A DNA stretch of 64,000 bases from Rhabdophis nuchalis. Taxonomy: Eukaryota > Chordata > Lepidosauria > Squamata > Natricidae. Under the pieces are notes generated by a model. That model saw nothing but the letters and a program-made list of their open reading frames with translations. It was not told the DNA's origin and did no database searches. This document shows, piece by piece, positions 22,925 to 34,698 of this stretch; positions within the stretch are counted from its first letter, which is position 1; every line of letters begins with the position of its first letter. The stretch is from contig CM077658.1 in the NCBI GenBank assembly GCA_039707465.1, forward strand, positions 16,391,074 through 16,455,073. Reading direction: 5' to 3'. The position numbers and the translations under genes are program-made.

Positions 22925-23075
22925 TCAGTTCTTCAGTTCAGAATTGAAGAAGCTTCTTGGATGAGAAGTGAAATGTTTTAAATAGGAAAAAAAAACAAGA
23001 AAGTCCAGTCACCTTTTAGAAAAACCTTTTGAGACAACCATGATCTGAATGATTGAGACTCTTCATAGACATTGA
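22925..23075 (+). mobile_element. Dispersed repeat R-A, copy 2
   Basis: It contains GAAGAAGCTTCTTGGATGAG, AAGTGAAATGTTTTAA, CCTTTTAGAAAAACCTTTTG and the closing CTTCATAGACATTG, colinear with 4190-4322. The copy is diverged and not coding. Confidence 0.6.
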
Positions 23076-23399
23076 CGAAGCTTACAAGTCTGAAAGTACA
23101 AATCTCCCACTGTCTCTTTTTACATCTGATAAGTTAAGGATGATCCTTTCAGAGTCCCCCCCCCCCGCTCATTATACATTATAAGCTCTCTTATCTGATT
23201 GTTCCTTAGGCAGCATCCGCCCCCCCCCATCTCCAAATTAATTCCATTATAGGAATAGATGACCCTCAGGTATTGCTGAATAACTACTCCACGTTTCTCC
23301 ACCTAGTATGGCCAACATCTGGAGTCTATAGACTCTCCATCATTGATCCATAACACTGACTATGTCATTGTGATAAAGCTAGGTAAAAATCACTATGCT
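23076..23399. other. Single-copy DNA with poly-C tracts
   Basis: Two C-runs (about 23157-23166 and 23221-23228) lie in otherwise ordinary sequence. No gene. Confidence 0.4.
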
Positions 23400-23530
23400 A
23401 CATAAAAATCAGGAGCCTGGTGGCATCTTTTAATACACTTTATTAAAAGGCACAAACTTTCATGAGCTACAGCCCATTTGAATGGACAAGCTTAAGTCTT
23501 TTAATAAAATATTTTAGTCTGAAAGATGCC
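23400..23530. mobile_element. Palindromic MITE-like repeat (family M3)
   Basis: The left part AGGAGCCTGGTGGCATCTTT and right part AAAGATGCCATCACTCTGCC are inverted. The inner TTTTAATACACTTTATTAAA and AGTCTTTTAATAAAATATTT also pair, and CATGAGCTACAGCCCATTTG lies at the loop. Resembles a widespread reptile repeat; family not assigned. Confidence 0.55.
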
Positions 23531-23562
23531 ATCACTCTGCCTGATTTTTGGTTCCCATAGAC

Positions 23563-23692
23563 TAGGGGTCTGCAAAGTTGGCTCTTTTAAGACTGGTGGA
23601 CTTCAATTCCCAGAATTCCCCAGCCAGCTGGCTGGGGAATTCTGGGAATTGAAATCCACCAGTCTTAAAAGAGCCAACTTTGTAGACCCCTG
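23563..23692. mobile_element. Near-perfect palindromic hAT-like MITE, 130 bp
   Basis: Two arms of about 63 bp are complementary with only a few mismatches around a CCAGCCAG/CTGGCTGG centre. Perfect 8 bp duplications CCATAGAC flank it (23555-23562 and 23693-23700). Ends are AGGGGTCTGCAAAGTTGG and its complement. The leftmost base is T instead of the family's C. Confidence 0.93.
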
Positions 23693-23700
23693 CCATAGAC

Positions 23701-24661
23701 TAAAACATCTCTCCTCCTATTAGGCTATATATTGTATGCTGTAAATATTTCAACTGATTAAGGGTTTATTTTTTTCTATAGACAAAATGCATTTGAATAA
23801 ACGTAGGCAAAGCATAATATATAATAAAAACCCTGACTCTTTTTTAAAAATATCTTCATGGCAAAAAAAATTTTTTATATAGCAAAGCTTCTGGGAATTG
23901 TTATTTCATCAGGTAGTGGTTTTACTACCGAATTAAGGGTTCAGGAATAATTAAGCAGCCTTATTTTGTTTGCTCTGAAGACAGACTTATTATGTGTCAC
24001 TTCTTAACAACAAAAGATAATATTTTATATGGGCAATTGGTGACACCAACATCAGGAATGTTTTCGTTTCCTTCTTAAAAGCATCCGGGCTAATTTCTGC
24101 TAATATTGGAGGCTTCAGCTGATACAGATAATTTTTCAAACGACAGTTTTAAAAACACAACACCCCACCCCACCCCCCCAAAAAATTAGCAGCCTTTTTT
24201 GCTACACAAAAAAAAAACCCCAACCACAGAGCAGCATGAAGATTTTCAGTGTAGACCTGCTTAAATTAGGGATTCAAATTGATCCTTCCTGAGATAAATC
24301 CTTCAGATTTTCGTTCAACGCCTCCACTGCTTTATGTCCTTTAATGCAATGCCAAAGAAAAGAAGAAAAAGGGGAAGACAGAACCAGCAACCTCTTGAAG
24401 CACCACTCAACCTCCCTATTTAGTTCCGTCACACAGCTCACAAGGAAATGTCAATGCACGCCTATAGAGACCACGATGCTGCCGTATATCAAAAAGAACG
24501 CCTAATCATTGCACATGCTTGCAGATTCATCAATGTAAGAACTTTTCAGGACGGGGGAAAAAAGGCCAGCCAGTCTCATATATCAGTCACGTTTTTGCCA
24601 AAAAAAAAAAAGTTTTCTGCAGTTTTATCATTTTTCTAACCATCTACTTTGATCAAGCAAG
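23701..24661. other. Single-copy DNA
   Basis: AT-rich, with short A and C runs near 24165-24222. No gene call. Confidence 0.4.
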
Positions 24662-24890
24662 GGGTCTTATACCATTTCAGACAAATGACTGTCCAATCTC
24701 TTCTTAAAAGCCTCTAGTGATGAAGCACCCACAACTTCTGAAGGCAACTTCTGTTCCACTGGTTAGTTGTTCTCACTATCAGGAAATTTCTCCTTCATCG
24801 CAGGTTGCTTCTCTCCTTGATTAGCTTCCATCCATTACTTCTGAAAGGATCCTCCAGTATTTCATGCAGAATCTGTGGAATTGTGTCCAA
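24662..24890 (-). mobile_element. CR1-type LINE 3' end, copy 2
   Basis: The plus strand reads TCTTATACCATTTCAGACAA, CTCTTCTTAAAAGCCTCTAG, AACTTCTGAAGGCAACTTCT and TTGCTTCTCTCCTTGATTAG, colinear with 12571-12800. The extreme 3' end of the LINE (left side) is missing. Confidence 0.78.
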
Positions 24891-27800
24891 AAGTCCTGCT
24901 TCCCATTTTCCCATTATTTTTATAAGGAGTAGCAAGCTGTCACAAATGTCGTAATTAGTATTGGAAGCTACACAAAGTTAGAGTCTGAGTTAGGATTGAG
25001 AGGGTGATCATTAGAAAATCCCTGGACTGAAAAATTGAAGGAGAAAAAAAAATCTTGCTCAGGTATGATTTTTCCCAGGATGGATTGATATCACCAATGG
25101 TGACTTGCAAGGGTTAGAAGCTTCCACTGAAAAAATACCAGATGGTCATGTCTAGGTCTTGATCACATCCCCAGTTTTCCAAACAAAATGCAACAGTATT
25201 TGGAGGGCATAGACTAAACCATGAAAATTGTATCAAACAAACCACAAAGCACAAAAACAATTGTCTCACTGAAGGTCTGCACTAAAAAGCCTATATACCA
25301 TATACACCTAGACATGGGGAAAGAGTTGGGAAAAAATGCCATCTAAGTAGAATAAAAACCTTATTCATGGTAAATATGTCATAGCCAAATTATGAATCCA
25401 ACGTATTTGTGCTCAAGTTAAACCTTTTGGAAAACTGTTAATTTCTGGGGGTGAAAACCGAGGATACTCACTCTTGCTGAAAAGAATGGCATTTAGACCT
25501 GCTTAAATTTAGCTGGTTTATGTTTGCCTACAATAGTTTGTCTAAACCGTTTTCTGTTGTAAAGAACTTTGCAGTGTATTGAGTTCTTTTAGGTAGCAAT
25601 AGGCTCAGCAAAAGTCATATCGTTCCAGACATGATTTATACACAAATACAACCCATTTGTTTCCTCTTGCATCTGAGACCAACGACTGAGGCAGCAAGAT
25701 TCCCATATAAAAGCAATAGAGAATGGCAGATGGACAAGCAGATAAATATTGATAGTTGATTAAAAGCAGGGCAGTAGAAAACCATGTGGTAACTATGGGT
25801 GCTCATAATAAATCTGAACATTCATTCCTTAAACAGAAGTCCCATCAGATCCAAGCACTTCTTCTAAAATTGCAACTTCAAAAACAAGCTGCAAAAGGAT
25901 TTGATGATCCTTCTGTTCAAAGCAATAACCCCCCCCCTCAATGCCCTTTTTTTTAAATAAATTTTTTTTAAAAAAAAAATGTATTCCCTTTCCCTTGGAT
26001 ACACCTGAAGTGATTCTCTAGATTACAGACATATTACCAAAATATAAACACAGCTTTAACAAAATTGGTATCATGTTCCTTGGACAGAATCTGGCAGTTT
26101 GAGTTTTCTAATCCAATATGGTTTTGTTCTATAATTCCAGCAACATGACGTAGCTTTCTCTTCCACTCTGAATAATTAGGAATAACAGCAGGGGTCTGCT
26201 TTTCAAAAATAGCCTTGATCTTGGATACCTTCAATTTTCAGCAACTCGACTGAAAATATTTTCCATGGATATATTTTTTTTTTTTTGCCTTAAACCCTAG
26301 AGGTGAGGGAGACAATGCCAAATTTTACTTGAACCAGTGGATGATTTTTTATCTGTTGACTTAAACATGAAATAGGAAAGATGGATTTGAAACAAACAGA
26401 GATGCACTGGTTACCTACATACCCAGTCACCCAGCTGTGGCCATGCTAAGGTTCAGCATTATTAATGTTTGCTTCTGCAACACTGATAGATAGTTGCTTT
26501 TCTCAGAAGTCTGAGCACAATGGGTAACAAAATAGAGTTTATCGTGTTAATCTCTTTTTAAGACATGCTATTTTTCCTTAGTTTAAAGTCTACTACAGAC
26601 TATCAAGGAGAGTGCAAAAAAATGTAGGACCCCGATTCTGAACTCATATGGGATATTCTGGAATTATTTTCTTGATGTGTCTTGCAAGTGTTCCAATATA
26701 ATGACCAAACAATGCATCTAGGTCTGGTCCCAGCTGACTTGAATAAATACAGACCTATAAAGACTAATTTTTCATACAGCACTTTTATAAAAACTCACTT
26801 TAAGCAAAGTAAAACTGCAGTCTTGCAAACACCCTGACTAAAAGTAAGATCCATTGAACAGAGTTAAAACTTGCTTCTAAACAAGCATGTAGAAGATTCT
26901 CCTTAGCAAGCTTCAACCTGAGATGGAAAGATAAGTAGTTTACTAATTACTTCCTTCAAAGCTTTTCCTAGAGATCCATTGGGTTATTCAGACAGCCCAG
27001 AAGCTGATTACAAAACCCGACAAAGATTTTGGCTACTAGACTCCTCAGATTTGCAAACCCACCCGTTAAATGTTTGCTATTCAGACACCAGAGTACTATA
27101 ACTTGGAAATGATAGCACATTTTTCTCACCTGAATGAAAGGTACATTATTAGCTTTAATGTGGATCACAGGGGGGAAAAATGAAAAAAGACACTTCATAT
27201 CCTGTAGCTAACTCAACCTATTCTTATCGCTCTAGCGGCATTTTGAGGGGTATTATTCTTTCCCACTGAAATTGAGGAAATGGACAGATAGCATCAATTC
27301 ATGCCAAGATGCCTATCAAGCCCCCCACCAGATCAAAAAAACAGACTTATGGCTAAAGTGTGGTTCTTCCCCCAACATTGTAGGCTTTTATAAGTTCCAT
27401 TTCCCATGCCCGTATCCACAAACTCTCAATCTTGGTGTTTCAACTAGATCTTTCCCAAAACTGGAGGACTTGTAGTTCCCATTACTCTACTCTCTCCTGA
27501 GGTGACCCATTGTTACAGAAACATTTTATTTATGAACTGATGGCCTTTTCTTTTCTTTCAACAAATACAGTTTATTTTACTGTAGCAAATTTAGCCCCTT
27601 GGATTTTATTTTTAATCAAAAAGATGTGCTTGCTTTTTCAGTCTTCTTTTTCTAAAAGCATACTGTCAACGCAAGAAACTTGTAAGTGGGAATGGAAGTA
27701 TTTTTAAAATGTACTTCCGGTCCTTCTGTTTTTTATTAAAGTCTAATTTTAGCCACCTTTATCCAGAAACTCATAGAATTGGCAAAGCAGGTACTTTAAC

Positions 27801-29099
27801 ATTAGCAAATAAGGTTAAATCATTTTTTTTTAAAAGAAAGGCTCCTTAAACTTGAGTATGCTTTTGTTTCTTGCCCTTTTATAAAATTCCTGTCAATTCA
27901 GTCCAGTCCTTTCATATCAGATTCATATCACATCATATTCAAAGACACCTGTGTGATATTTGGCATATATATTAACCCCAAAGTAATCTTCAGAGGAGGG
28001 TGGAAAGGAATGAATGGGAGCAAATTTATTTTCATTTAAGGGAAATTTATGTTTGTTAAGAAAAAGTGAAGATATGATGAGCACTCTAATGGATTTGATG
28101 GGCCAGTTCAATTACAAACTGACTAGCGATTTCAGGTTCACAGGGCATGTAAACAATCCCATTTGTCACCTTACTTTCCTGAAAATATAGTCAGTTTGGC
28201 TCACTGCACAGCTGCAAAATAAAGACACAATCTGCCCTATAAAGAAGATGGTATTGTAGTATCTTCCCTAGACTGAAAGCAAAATTTCATTCCATCTTAC
28301 AATTTGGGGCAAGTTGCAACTGAGCCCCAGAAAACTAACAGTGCTGAGAACTTAATTCTCCTGATTCTTAGGACTTTTCTCACATTCCAGTAATGCAGTA
28401 TATCTCCACACATACCAAGCCTGCTCTACAAATTCAGTTTCCTAACTTCCTGTCAAATTCTTGCTTTTAGGTAGAAATCATTTGAGGGCATCAGTCTAAT
28501 TCTAGCAAGTCTAACATAAGTATAAATCTGTTCCAAACATGTGGAAGTTTTTAGCATCACAAAACATCAGCAGAGCAATAAATAAAAATAAATACTGAAT
28601 ACTGAATGCAATTTTAAAGCAGTCAATGATACCATAAGCCAAAATAGGAATGAATATATATATATGTAAATATATTTAATATATTTGTAAATATTCCTCG
28701 CAGTGAGTAAAACCACTGACTGATATCTCAATTGATGGGGGAACTGTTTTGTTTTGTTTTTAATTAAGGTATTTCAGACCAGCTAACCTAAAGAGATAGA
28801 TCAGATGGCAGCAAATATATATTTCCAATTATCTGGAGGCATTTCACTTGCAAATGTTGGGTTGGTACGTGTCATATTAAATATTATAAGGAGACACATA
28901 AACAAGCAAACACAGCATTAGCAAGAAGAAAACAAAAAGCTTAGATGACATGTTTGCTGAGAGTGCTCGCCCACTTTTTTTTGTATTTTTAAGAAATGAT
29001 CCCCATCTCGAATTCTCCAAACAGAAAAGAAGGACTGCCCACGACCTACCCACAATGGAGGCTACCATGAACTTCAGAGGTTCAGAAGAAGTAGATACT
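24891..29099. other. Transposon-poor AT-rich block, no gene seen
   Basis: About 4.2 kb with no recognisable repeat insertion, the longest such stretch in the window, lying directly upstream of the CpG-rich block. Open frames stay below about 80 codons and lack protein-like composition. Depletion of transposons next to a CpG island is common around developmental regulators; that reading is inference. Confidence 0.4.
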
Positions 29100-29455
29100 A
29101 CCTTTCTGGGTTTAAGGTAGCTATCCCCTTTGATCAAAGACCTGAGATAGTGACGCTAGGGCTCTTCACAGAAGTGCGGTTGCTGTTGCAAATTTGCAAG
29201 CTGGAGAGAGCTCCCTCTTCACCAGGAAATGAAGAAGTTAATTCCTAGGGCGCATCAGGCTTGTCAAAGACCAAACATGTCAGGGCTACCATTACCAGCA
29301 AACTAGCCAAGCGTTTTAATGGTAGAATCTGGAGACGTTCACTCTCCACCATCAAAAATGACATCATAACTAAAACGGCCTTCAGTCCACATAACAGCAC
29401 CCTAGCTGGATTCACACTTTGCATCAATTGCATCTCAGGCATGGTGCACACACGT
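29100..29455. promoter_or_regulatory. Candidate conserved noncoding element
   Basis: A complex, non-repetitive stretch with balanced composition, including CCTTTGATCAAAGACC (a TCF/LEF-like core) and AATGACATCATAACTAAAAC. It adjoins the CpG-rich block. Open frames on both strands are about equally long, which argues against coding. Conservation is assumed from its appearance only. Confidence 0.3.
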
Positions 29456-29734
29456 ACACACGCACTTGCATGCCGTCCCCCCCCCCCACCCTTGTGGAAA
29501 GGCGGTTTTAAAGACCCTACTTTTCAAACGGGGCCGGCAGATTGGTGTGGTTTTTTTAAATCACATTTCCATCCCGGCACTTTGTAAACAACTCCCCGAT
29601 GGAAGACCCAGGGCAGAAATTCGAAGGCATTCATTGTAAATGCCCACGGATTAATAATCTTTGACTCTTGACTAGTCTAGGAAGATGGGAGGGGGAGAGG
29701 GTGAAAGGCAAGCAATTAGAAATCAATTCCTTGG

Positions 29735-29737
<3 letters not shown>

Positions 29738-29791
<54 letters not shown>

Positions 29792-29797
29792 GTGTGT
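29738..29797. repeat. (GT)n microsatellite, about 60 bp
   Basis: GT dinucleotides, with one C interruption near 29787. The V/C and T/H frames over it are artefacts. Confidence 0.97.
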
Positions 29798-30102
29798 TGC
29801 TCTTCTGTTGGCTTTTTGTCCGAACTGAGATGTTCCATTCAAATCCCAAAAACAATTCTGCAGACAAGCAAGCAGGCAGATCTGAGAGCCCCACGCCGTT
29901 CTTTATAACTACTGGAAAGAGGGCAAGGTTTTCACAGAAAATCCTCCCACGTCCCCCACAGTAGCAGCTGAGTCTAGCGCCCTTGTCCCCCAGCGACCAC
30001 TGGATTTAAGCACACAAGCCTCTCTTACACCCACATCCTAACGGTCCAATAGATTCACAACAGGTAAAGGCATCATAGCGAGGGGGACCCAAATTTGCAT
30101 CG

Positions 30103-30175
30103 AGGAAGGAAGGAAGGAAGGAAGGAAGGAAGGAAGGAAGGAAGGAAGGAAGGAAGGAAGGAAGGAAGGAAGGAA
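30103..30175. repeat. (GGAA)n microsatellite
   Basis: About 18 GGAA units. GGAA arrays of this length can act as ETS-factor binding platforms in other vertebrates. This one lies at the left edge of the CpG-rich block. Confidence 0.96.
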
Positions 30176-32600
30176 GCAGAGCAGGGCAAAAAGGCAAACA
30201 TCTCTCTCTCTTGAAGCCTAAGATCCCTCCAAAGGACACCAACGCCAGCTCCGACCCCCCCCCCCTCCCCGGCTTCCCTTCCCACAACCTAGGCACGCTT
30301 TTTTTTTTTTTTTTGCAGGTCACTTACTTTTCAATTAGGTCTGCCCCCTGAAACGTCGCGGAAGACGGAAGGAGCTGAGTTTGAGGGACCTCTAGAGATT
30401 CAAGCTGGGGTTGGCTTGGCCAAGCAAGTTTCTTTCGCGCGTGGGAGGGAGGGGAAGCATCCAAATTATGCAATTCGGCTCCCGGATCGGTAGCGAGCAA
30501 TTCAGGGAAGTGGGGCGATCGGGTTTAAAAAAAAATGTAAAAAAAAAAAAAGTAGAGATCCAGCTCCCTGCACAGGACAGATTTGTGAAGCCCACCGAGT
30601 CACCCGTACGGGTTGGCGCCTTCCTGCAGCATCTTGAAGTTAATTACAGCTGTACATGTCCTTCGCCCCCGGTCTGTCTTTGCCCCCTCCCCCGCTTTTT
30701 TTTAAAAAAAAACCTCCCTTATTCGGGTTTACTATTTCAACCTCAAATCAGGGTGATGTTGAAGAAGATACAGGAGGGGGGGATAGGACGGGAGGTCCTT
30801 TGGTACTTGAGGAGCGTCCTTCCAAACTCTGAACAATGGATAAAGATTGGAGAGGGAGAAAAAGGGGGGGGGAAGAAAAGTAGGGGGGAGGAAAACAGAA
30901 GGGAAGGGCAGCGACGCAAGGGTAGGGGGGAAGCGAGAGGAACCCTTTTCATAGAAAGACTCCAAATCCGGTCGAAGTGAGTAAAAAAAAAATACGCCGC
31001 GGCTGATATTAAATTAGGGGAGAAAAGCGTCTTCTCGTTGCGCCCATCCCTTTGGAGAACTTTTCAGGCGGGAGGAGCAGGGATAAGGACGCAGCGCAGA
31101 AGAGGCTGCTCAACTTCGCGGGGACACTTAAAAGAAGCTGTCCCCGAGACGCCTAGACAAGCAGAAAGAGAGGGAGAGGGAGGGAGGGAGGGAGAGAGAG
31201 AGAGAGCTGGTCCCTTTCCCACAAACGCACGGCTGAAGCGTGAAAAGGCTCGCAGGAATCCGCTCAGCTCAGCACAGACCGCCCCTGTTGGAATTATTTT
31301 AAACTGCACAGAAGGGAGGAAGGGAGGGGGGGGGCAACTAGAAGGGGCGAGGAGGGGGGGGTTCCAAAGAGCGCTCTTGGGAAGTAGAGACCCGGTCCGG
31401 CCGGCGGGAGAGAGGGGAGAGAGAGAGTGTGTGTCCCCGCTTCTCCCCGCGCTCCGGCGCGCTCCTTTCTCTTCGCTTGAGCTTCATTGTCTCGGGGCGC
31501 GCATCTTTGGAAGAGGAAGGCAAACTTCGCCTCCTCCTCGCCTCCAGCCTGGCCCCCTCCCCTCCTCAACGCCGCCGCCGCTACACAGCAGAACTCCTGG
31601 GCAGCAGCTAAAGTGAAAACGAAGCGCTCGACAAACTTCCCCTCTCCAGCTAGACACAACAAGCTCGACAAAGAGAAGGGGAGATTCGCGACAATGCCCC
31701 CTCCTCCCCCCGGGCACCTTAAAGGACCCCACCGAGACCCCTGTAGAATTTTTTTTTAAATTAATTAAACGGATAAATAAGGAGGCTCCCACTCCCTCCC
31801 GAGGCTTCCGAGGGGGAACCTACCCACGTATTCAATCTCCCGTGGAATTGATGGTATGCCGCCGTCGTACTCGCCCCCCCCCCTCGTTTCCCCGCAGCTT
31901 AATTCAGATCTCGGATAATCCGTGGGAGACGTTTCGTCTTTGTTTTCTTCTCTTTGGAACTTCTTTCTCCTCTGGCTTGAGGAGAAAGGGTCCCGGAGAC
32001 AGGCGCGCACCCGCAAATCTGCGGTCTATTGCCTCTCCCCCCCCCTCCTCCCGCGTAAAAGTTGTCCGCTTCCAAGTCCCCCTCTTCTTTCTCTTTCGCT
32101 CTACAACTACGAAGTCGAGGCAACAGATGGGCTGGAAGTTAAGAGCTGGGATTTTTTCCTACTTTATCACCAAAGCATTCTCCACGCCTCTGTATGTGTA
32201 TTTGTGGCGGTGTCTCTACAAATATATGTATACACATACAGGCACACGCTCAGAAAGGGTGTGAGTTCGTGTGTCTGAAATAACTTTTTAGGGTGTGTGT
32301 GTACACACACACATCATTCGTATATATGAAGAGATGGAGATGTGTGTGTGTGAGAGAGAGAGGGGGGGTTTTTTGAGCTGATAAATAAATAAATGAGAGA
32401 CTAGGATAGATCTATTTATAGAATAAATATTTATACAAATATATTTATACAAATATGTATGTATGTATGTATGTTAGTTTAAATAAATATATGATTTATG
32501 ATTTTAGGGCTATTTTCAGTCTTAGGGTTAAAAATAAAATTAGTTAAAATTCCAGAGTGGAGGAGGTGATAGATCCACTAGATTTGCCCCCACTGGAGAA

Positions 32601-32602
<2 letters not shown>

Positions 32603-32639
<37 letters not shown>
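32603..32639. repeat. (CT)n microsatellite in CpG block
   Basis: A pure CT run. With the GA run at 33562-33629 and CT run at 34098-34137 it gives the CpG block alternating strand polarity of GAGA-type repeats. Confidence 0.96.
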
Positions 32640-32641
<2 letters not shown>

Positions 32642-33558
32642 AGCCCCGCTTGCCCACTCCCCAGGCTCCCAACACCCCCCCCCTTTGAAATCAAACTTCT
32701 CCCACCACCCAGTTGGAAGACGACCCTGCTTCATTTTAATCTATTTGCAGCAACCAATCCGCCAGAGCGCGACGCGACCCCCCTACCCCGGCCAGCCCGA
32801 GCGCGCGGGTTTGTTTTTGCTTCGTTTTCTCCCCAGAAAGTAACCCCCCCCCCTTTTCTATTAACCTGTTACTTGAAATCGCGCCTTTCCCCCTGCCTGG
32901 GCTGTCTGTCTGGCAGGTGCCTGCTTTCCATGTCGGTGTGGGAGGGGGTTGGAGGAGGAGGGGGGGAAACCTCGGGCACTCCTCTCCTCCTCCTCCCCCC
33001 ACCTCCGTCTTGCTAGTTTTGCTAGAAAGCTTTTCAACCGCTCTGAAAGACAAGTGCAAAGCGCCCCCCCCTCCGCCCCAGTGTTCGCTCTGCCCCGCCC
33101 CGCGCCGGCCCTGTGAATGCAGGGCGCTCGGGTGCGCGTCTGACTGGAGGGAGAAGCGGGGAGCCGATTAGACGGGGCCCGACCCGACATGGCTGGCTTA
33201 AAACTCCCCAAGAGCGCGGCGGAAGTTTTGAGACGGGCTCAGCTCGAGGGAAGGGGCGTGGGAGGCGATGGAGGGACTCTCCGGGTGGCGGCGAACTCGG
33301 GAGGAACCGGGGAAGCCGCTGGAGCTTCCCATCCCGGCCAAAGCCTCTCTCAACCCTCGCCTCTCCCTCTCTCTCTCCTTCTCGGTAGGGAGACCGACCG
33401 CCCCTACCTTTGCCCAAGTGGGCGAGGAAGGAGTTCACTTTTGCAAAAGTTTGCCTCCCGAGGCTTTGATTTAAAATTAAGAAGGGAACCCCTTCGTCCC
33501 TTTGCCCGACCCCAAAGTTTCTGGGCAACTTTAAGCGCGGGGCTGGGGAGAAAGAGAG

Positions 33559-33561
<3 letters not shown>

Positions 33562-33629
<68 letters not shown>
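33562..33629. repeat. (GA)n microsatellite in CpG block
   Basis: A 68 bp pure GA run. It produces the long ER-repeat in the plus-strand open frame 33189-33893. Confidence 0.97.
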
Positions 33630-33631
<2 letters not shown>

Positions 33632-34094
33632 TGAATTCTGCCTAAATCTTCCCCTTCCCCGGCGTGATGAAAAGCCGGCTCAAGTGCTGTCTTTTCTCCT
33701 CCTTCCCTCTCCCTCCCCTCCTTCCTGCCTTTCCCCGAATCCCTGGAAAGTAACGGATTTTGAAAAGGGACGGAGGGAAGGCGCCGGTGCCGGCCTCCAG
33801 GCTAAGTTCTACAGCGCCCTGCCATGGCTCCTTCGCTGCCTTCATTCTGGCTCCGCTTTCTTTTCCCCCCTTCTCTCTCTGTCTCTCCCTTGACAGTCTC
33901 GGCTCGCAAACGTCACTGCTATGGATATTTAATTATACTGTATTTTTTTAATCACGCAGGCCCCGTTGCGAGGATGCAAAAAAAAGGGAGGGGGGAACAA
34001 TTACTCCTAGCTGACTTTAATAATGCGGGGTGGGGGGCTGCGCGCCCCTACTTAAAAATAATTTTCCCCATCATAACTCTGAGATCCCTCCTCT

Positions 34095-34097
<3 letters not shown>

Positions 34098-34137
<40 letters not shown>
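34098..34137. repeat. (CT)n microsatellite in CpG block
   Basis: A pure CT run of about 40 bp, followed by the AT-rich patch ending in CCAAAAGGAATAAATATC. Confidence 0.96.
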
Positions 34138-34141
<4 letters not shown>

Positions 34142-34574
34142 TTTCTTCCAAAAGGAATAAATATCTGGCGGGGAGGGGGGCAGAGGACCCTTCGCCGTCC
34201 CTTTTGTCTTTCCTTACCTTCCCGTTTTGTTTTAAAAGCAAAGCTCCCAGAAAGTCCGGCACGTAAAGCGAAGCGTTGCAAAAGATTGTGTTCAATGAAT
34301 AATGAGGCATATCCCCACATGATTGACTTGATCATTTGCTGGGGCTGGAAACGGAGGAGGGATTGGGGTGGGGGGGGGGGGGGAGAAGAGAGAGACGGGA
34401 GAGAGAGGGAGGGAGAGAGAAAGTGGCCAAGGGAAACTCTCCCAGATCTTCTCTCGGCCTGGCTCTCTTCGATCTGGGGAGCCCGTCCCGAGGACCAGAG
34501 AGATCCGGAGCTCCTCGCTTTCCCGCCCCCCCCTCCTTAGGAATCCCCCCCCCCGTTTTTTTTTTCCTTGATAG

Positions 34575-34619
34575 CGATCAGGCAACCTCGCAAGACATTC
34601 GCGGCTCCTGCTCGGGTAG
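34575..34619 (+). other. Candidate short noncoding exon
   Basis: A pyrimidine-rich stretch ending in CCTTGATAG precedes 34575, and TAG/GTAAAA follows 34619, so both a 3' and a 5' splice site are plausible. Alternatively the donor alone could close a first exon starting further upstream in the CpG block. There is no coding evidence, and short splice motifs occur by chance. Confidence 0.15.
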
Positions 34620-34662
34620 GTAAAAATGCATTGTACCGTTTAAAGAGAGAGAGAGAGAGAGA

Positions 34663-34698
<36 letters not shown>

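Noticed and set aside
24891..29099. Hidden coding exons in the repeat-poor block
   Set aside because: Short frames on both strands with random composition and no paired splice sites that I could support.
30411..30980. 189-codon frame at the left side of the CpG block, ending next to a GTGAGT donor
   Set aside because: Lys/Gly/Arg runs come from A and G tracts, and there is no recognisable motif. The donor alone is not enough to call an exon.
33189..33893. 234-codon plus-strand frame with a Kozak-like ATG in the CpG block
   Set aside because: A long part is (ER)n from the GA repeat, the rest is Pro/Arg/Ser-biased as expected in GC-rich DNA, and overlapping frames on both strands are similarly long. 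No known domain.
33824..34540. 238-codon frame, longest in the CpG block
   Set aside because: It crosses a CT microsatellite giving (SL)n and several purine runs; composition is driven by repeats.
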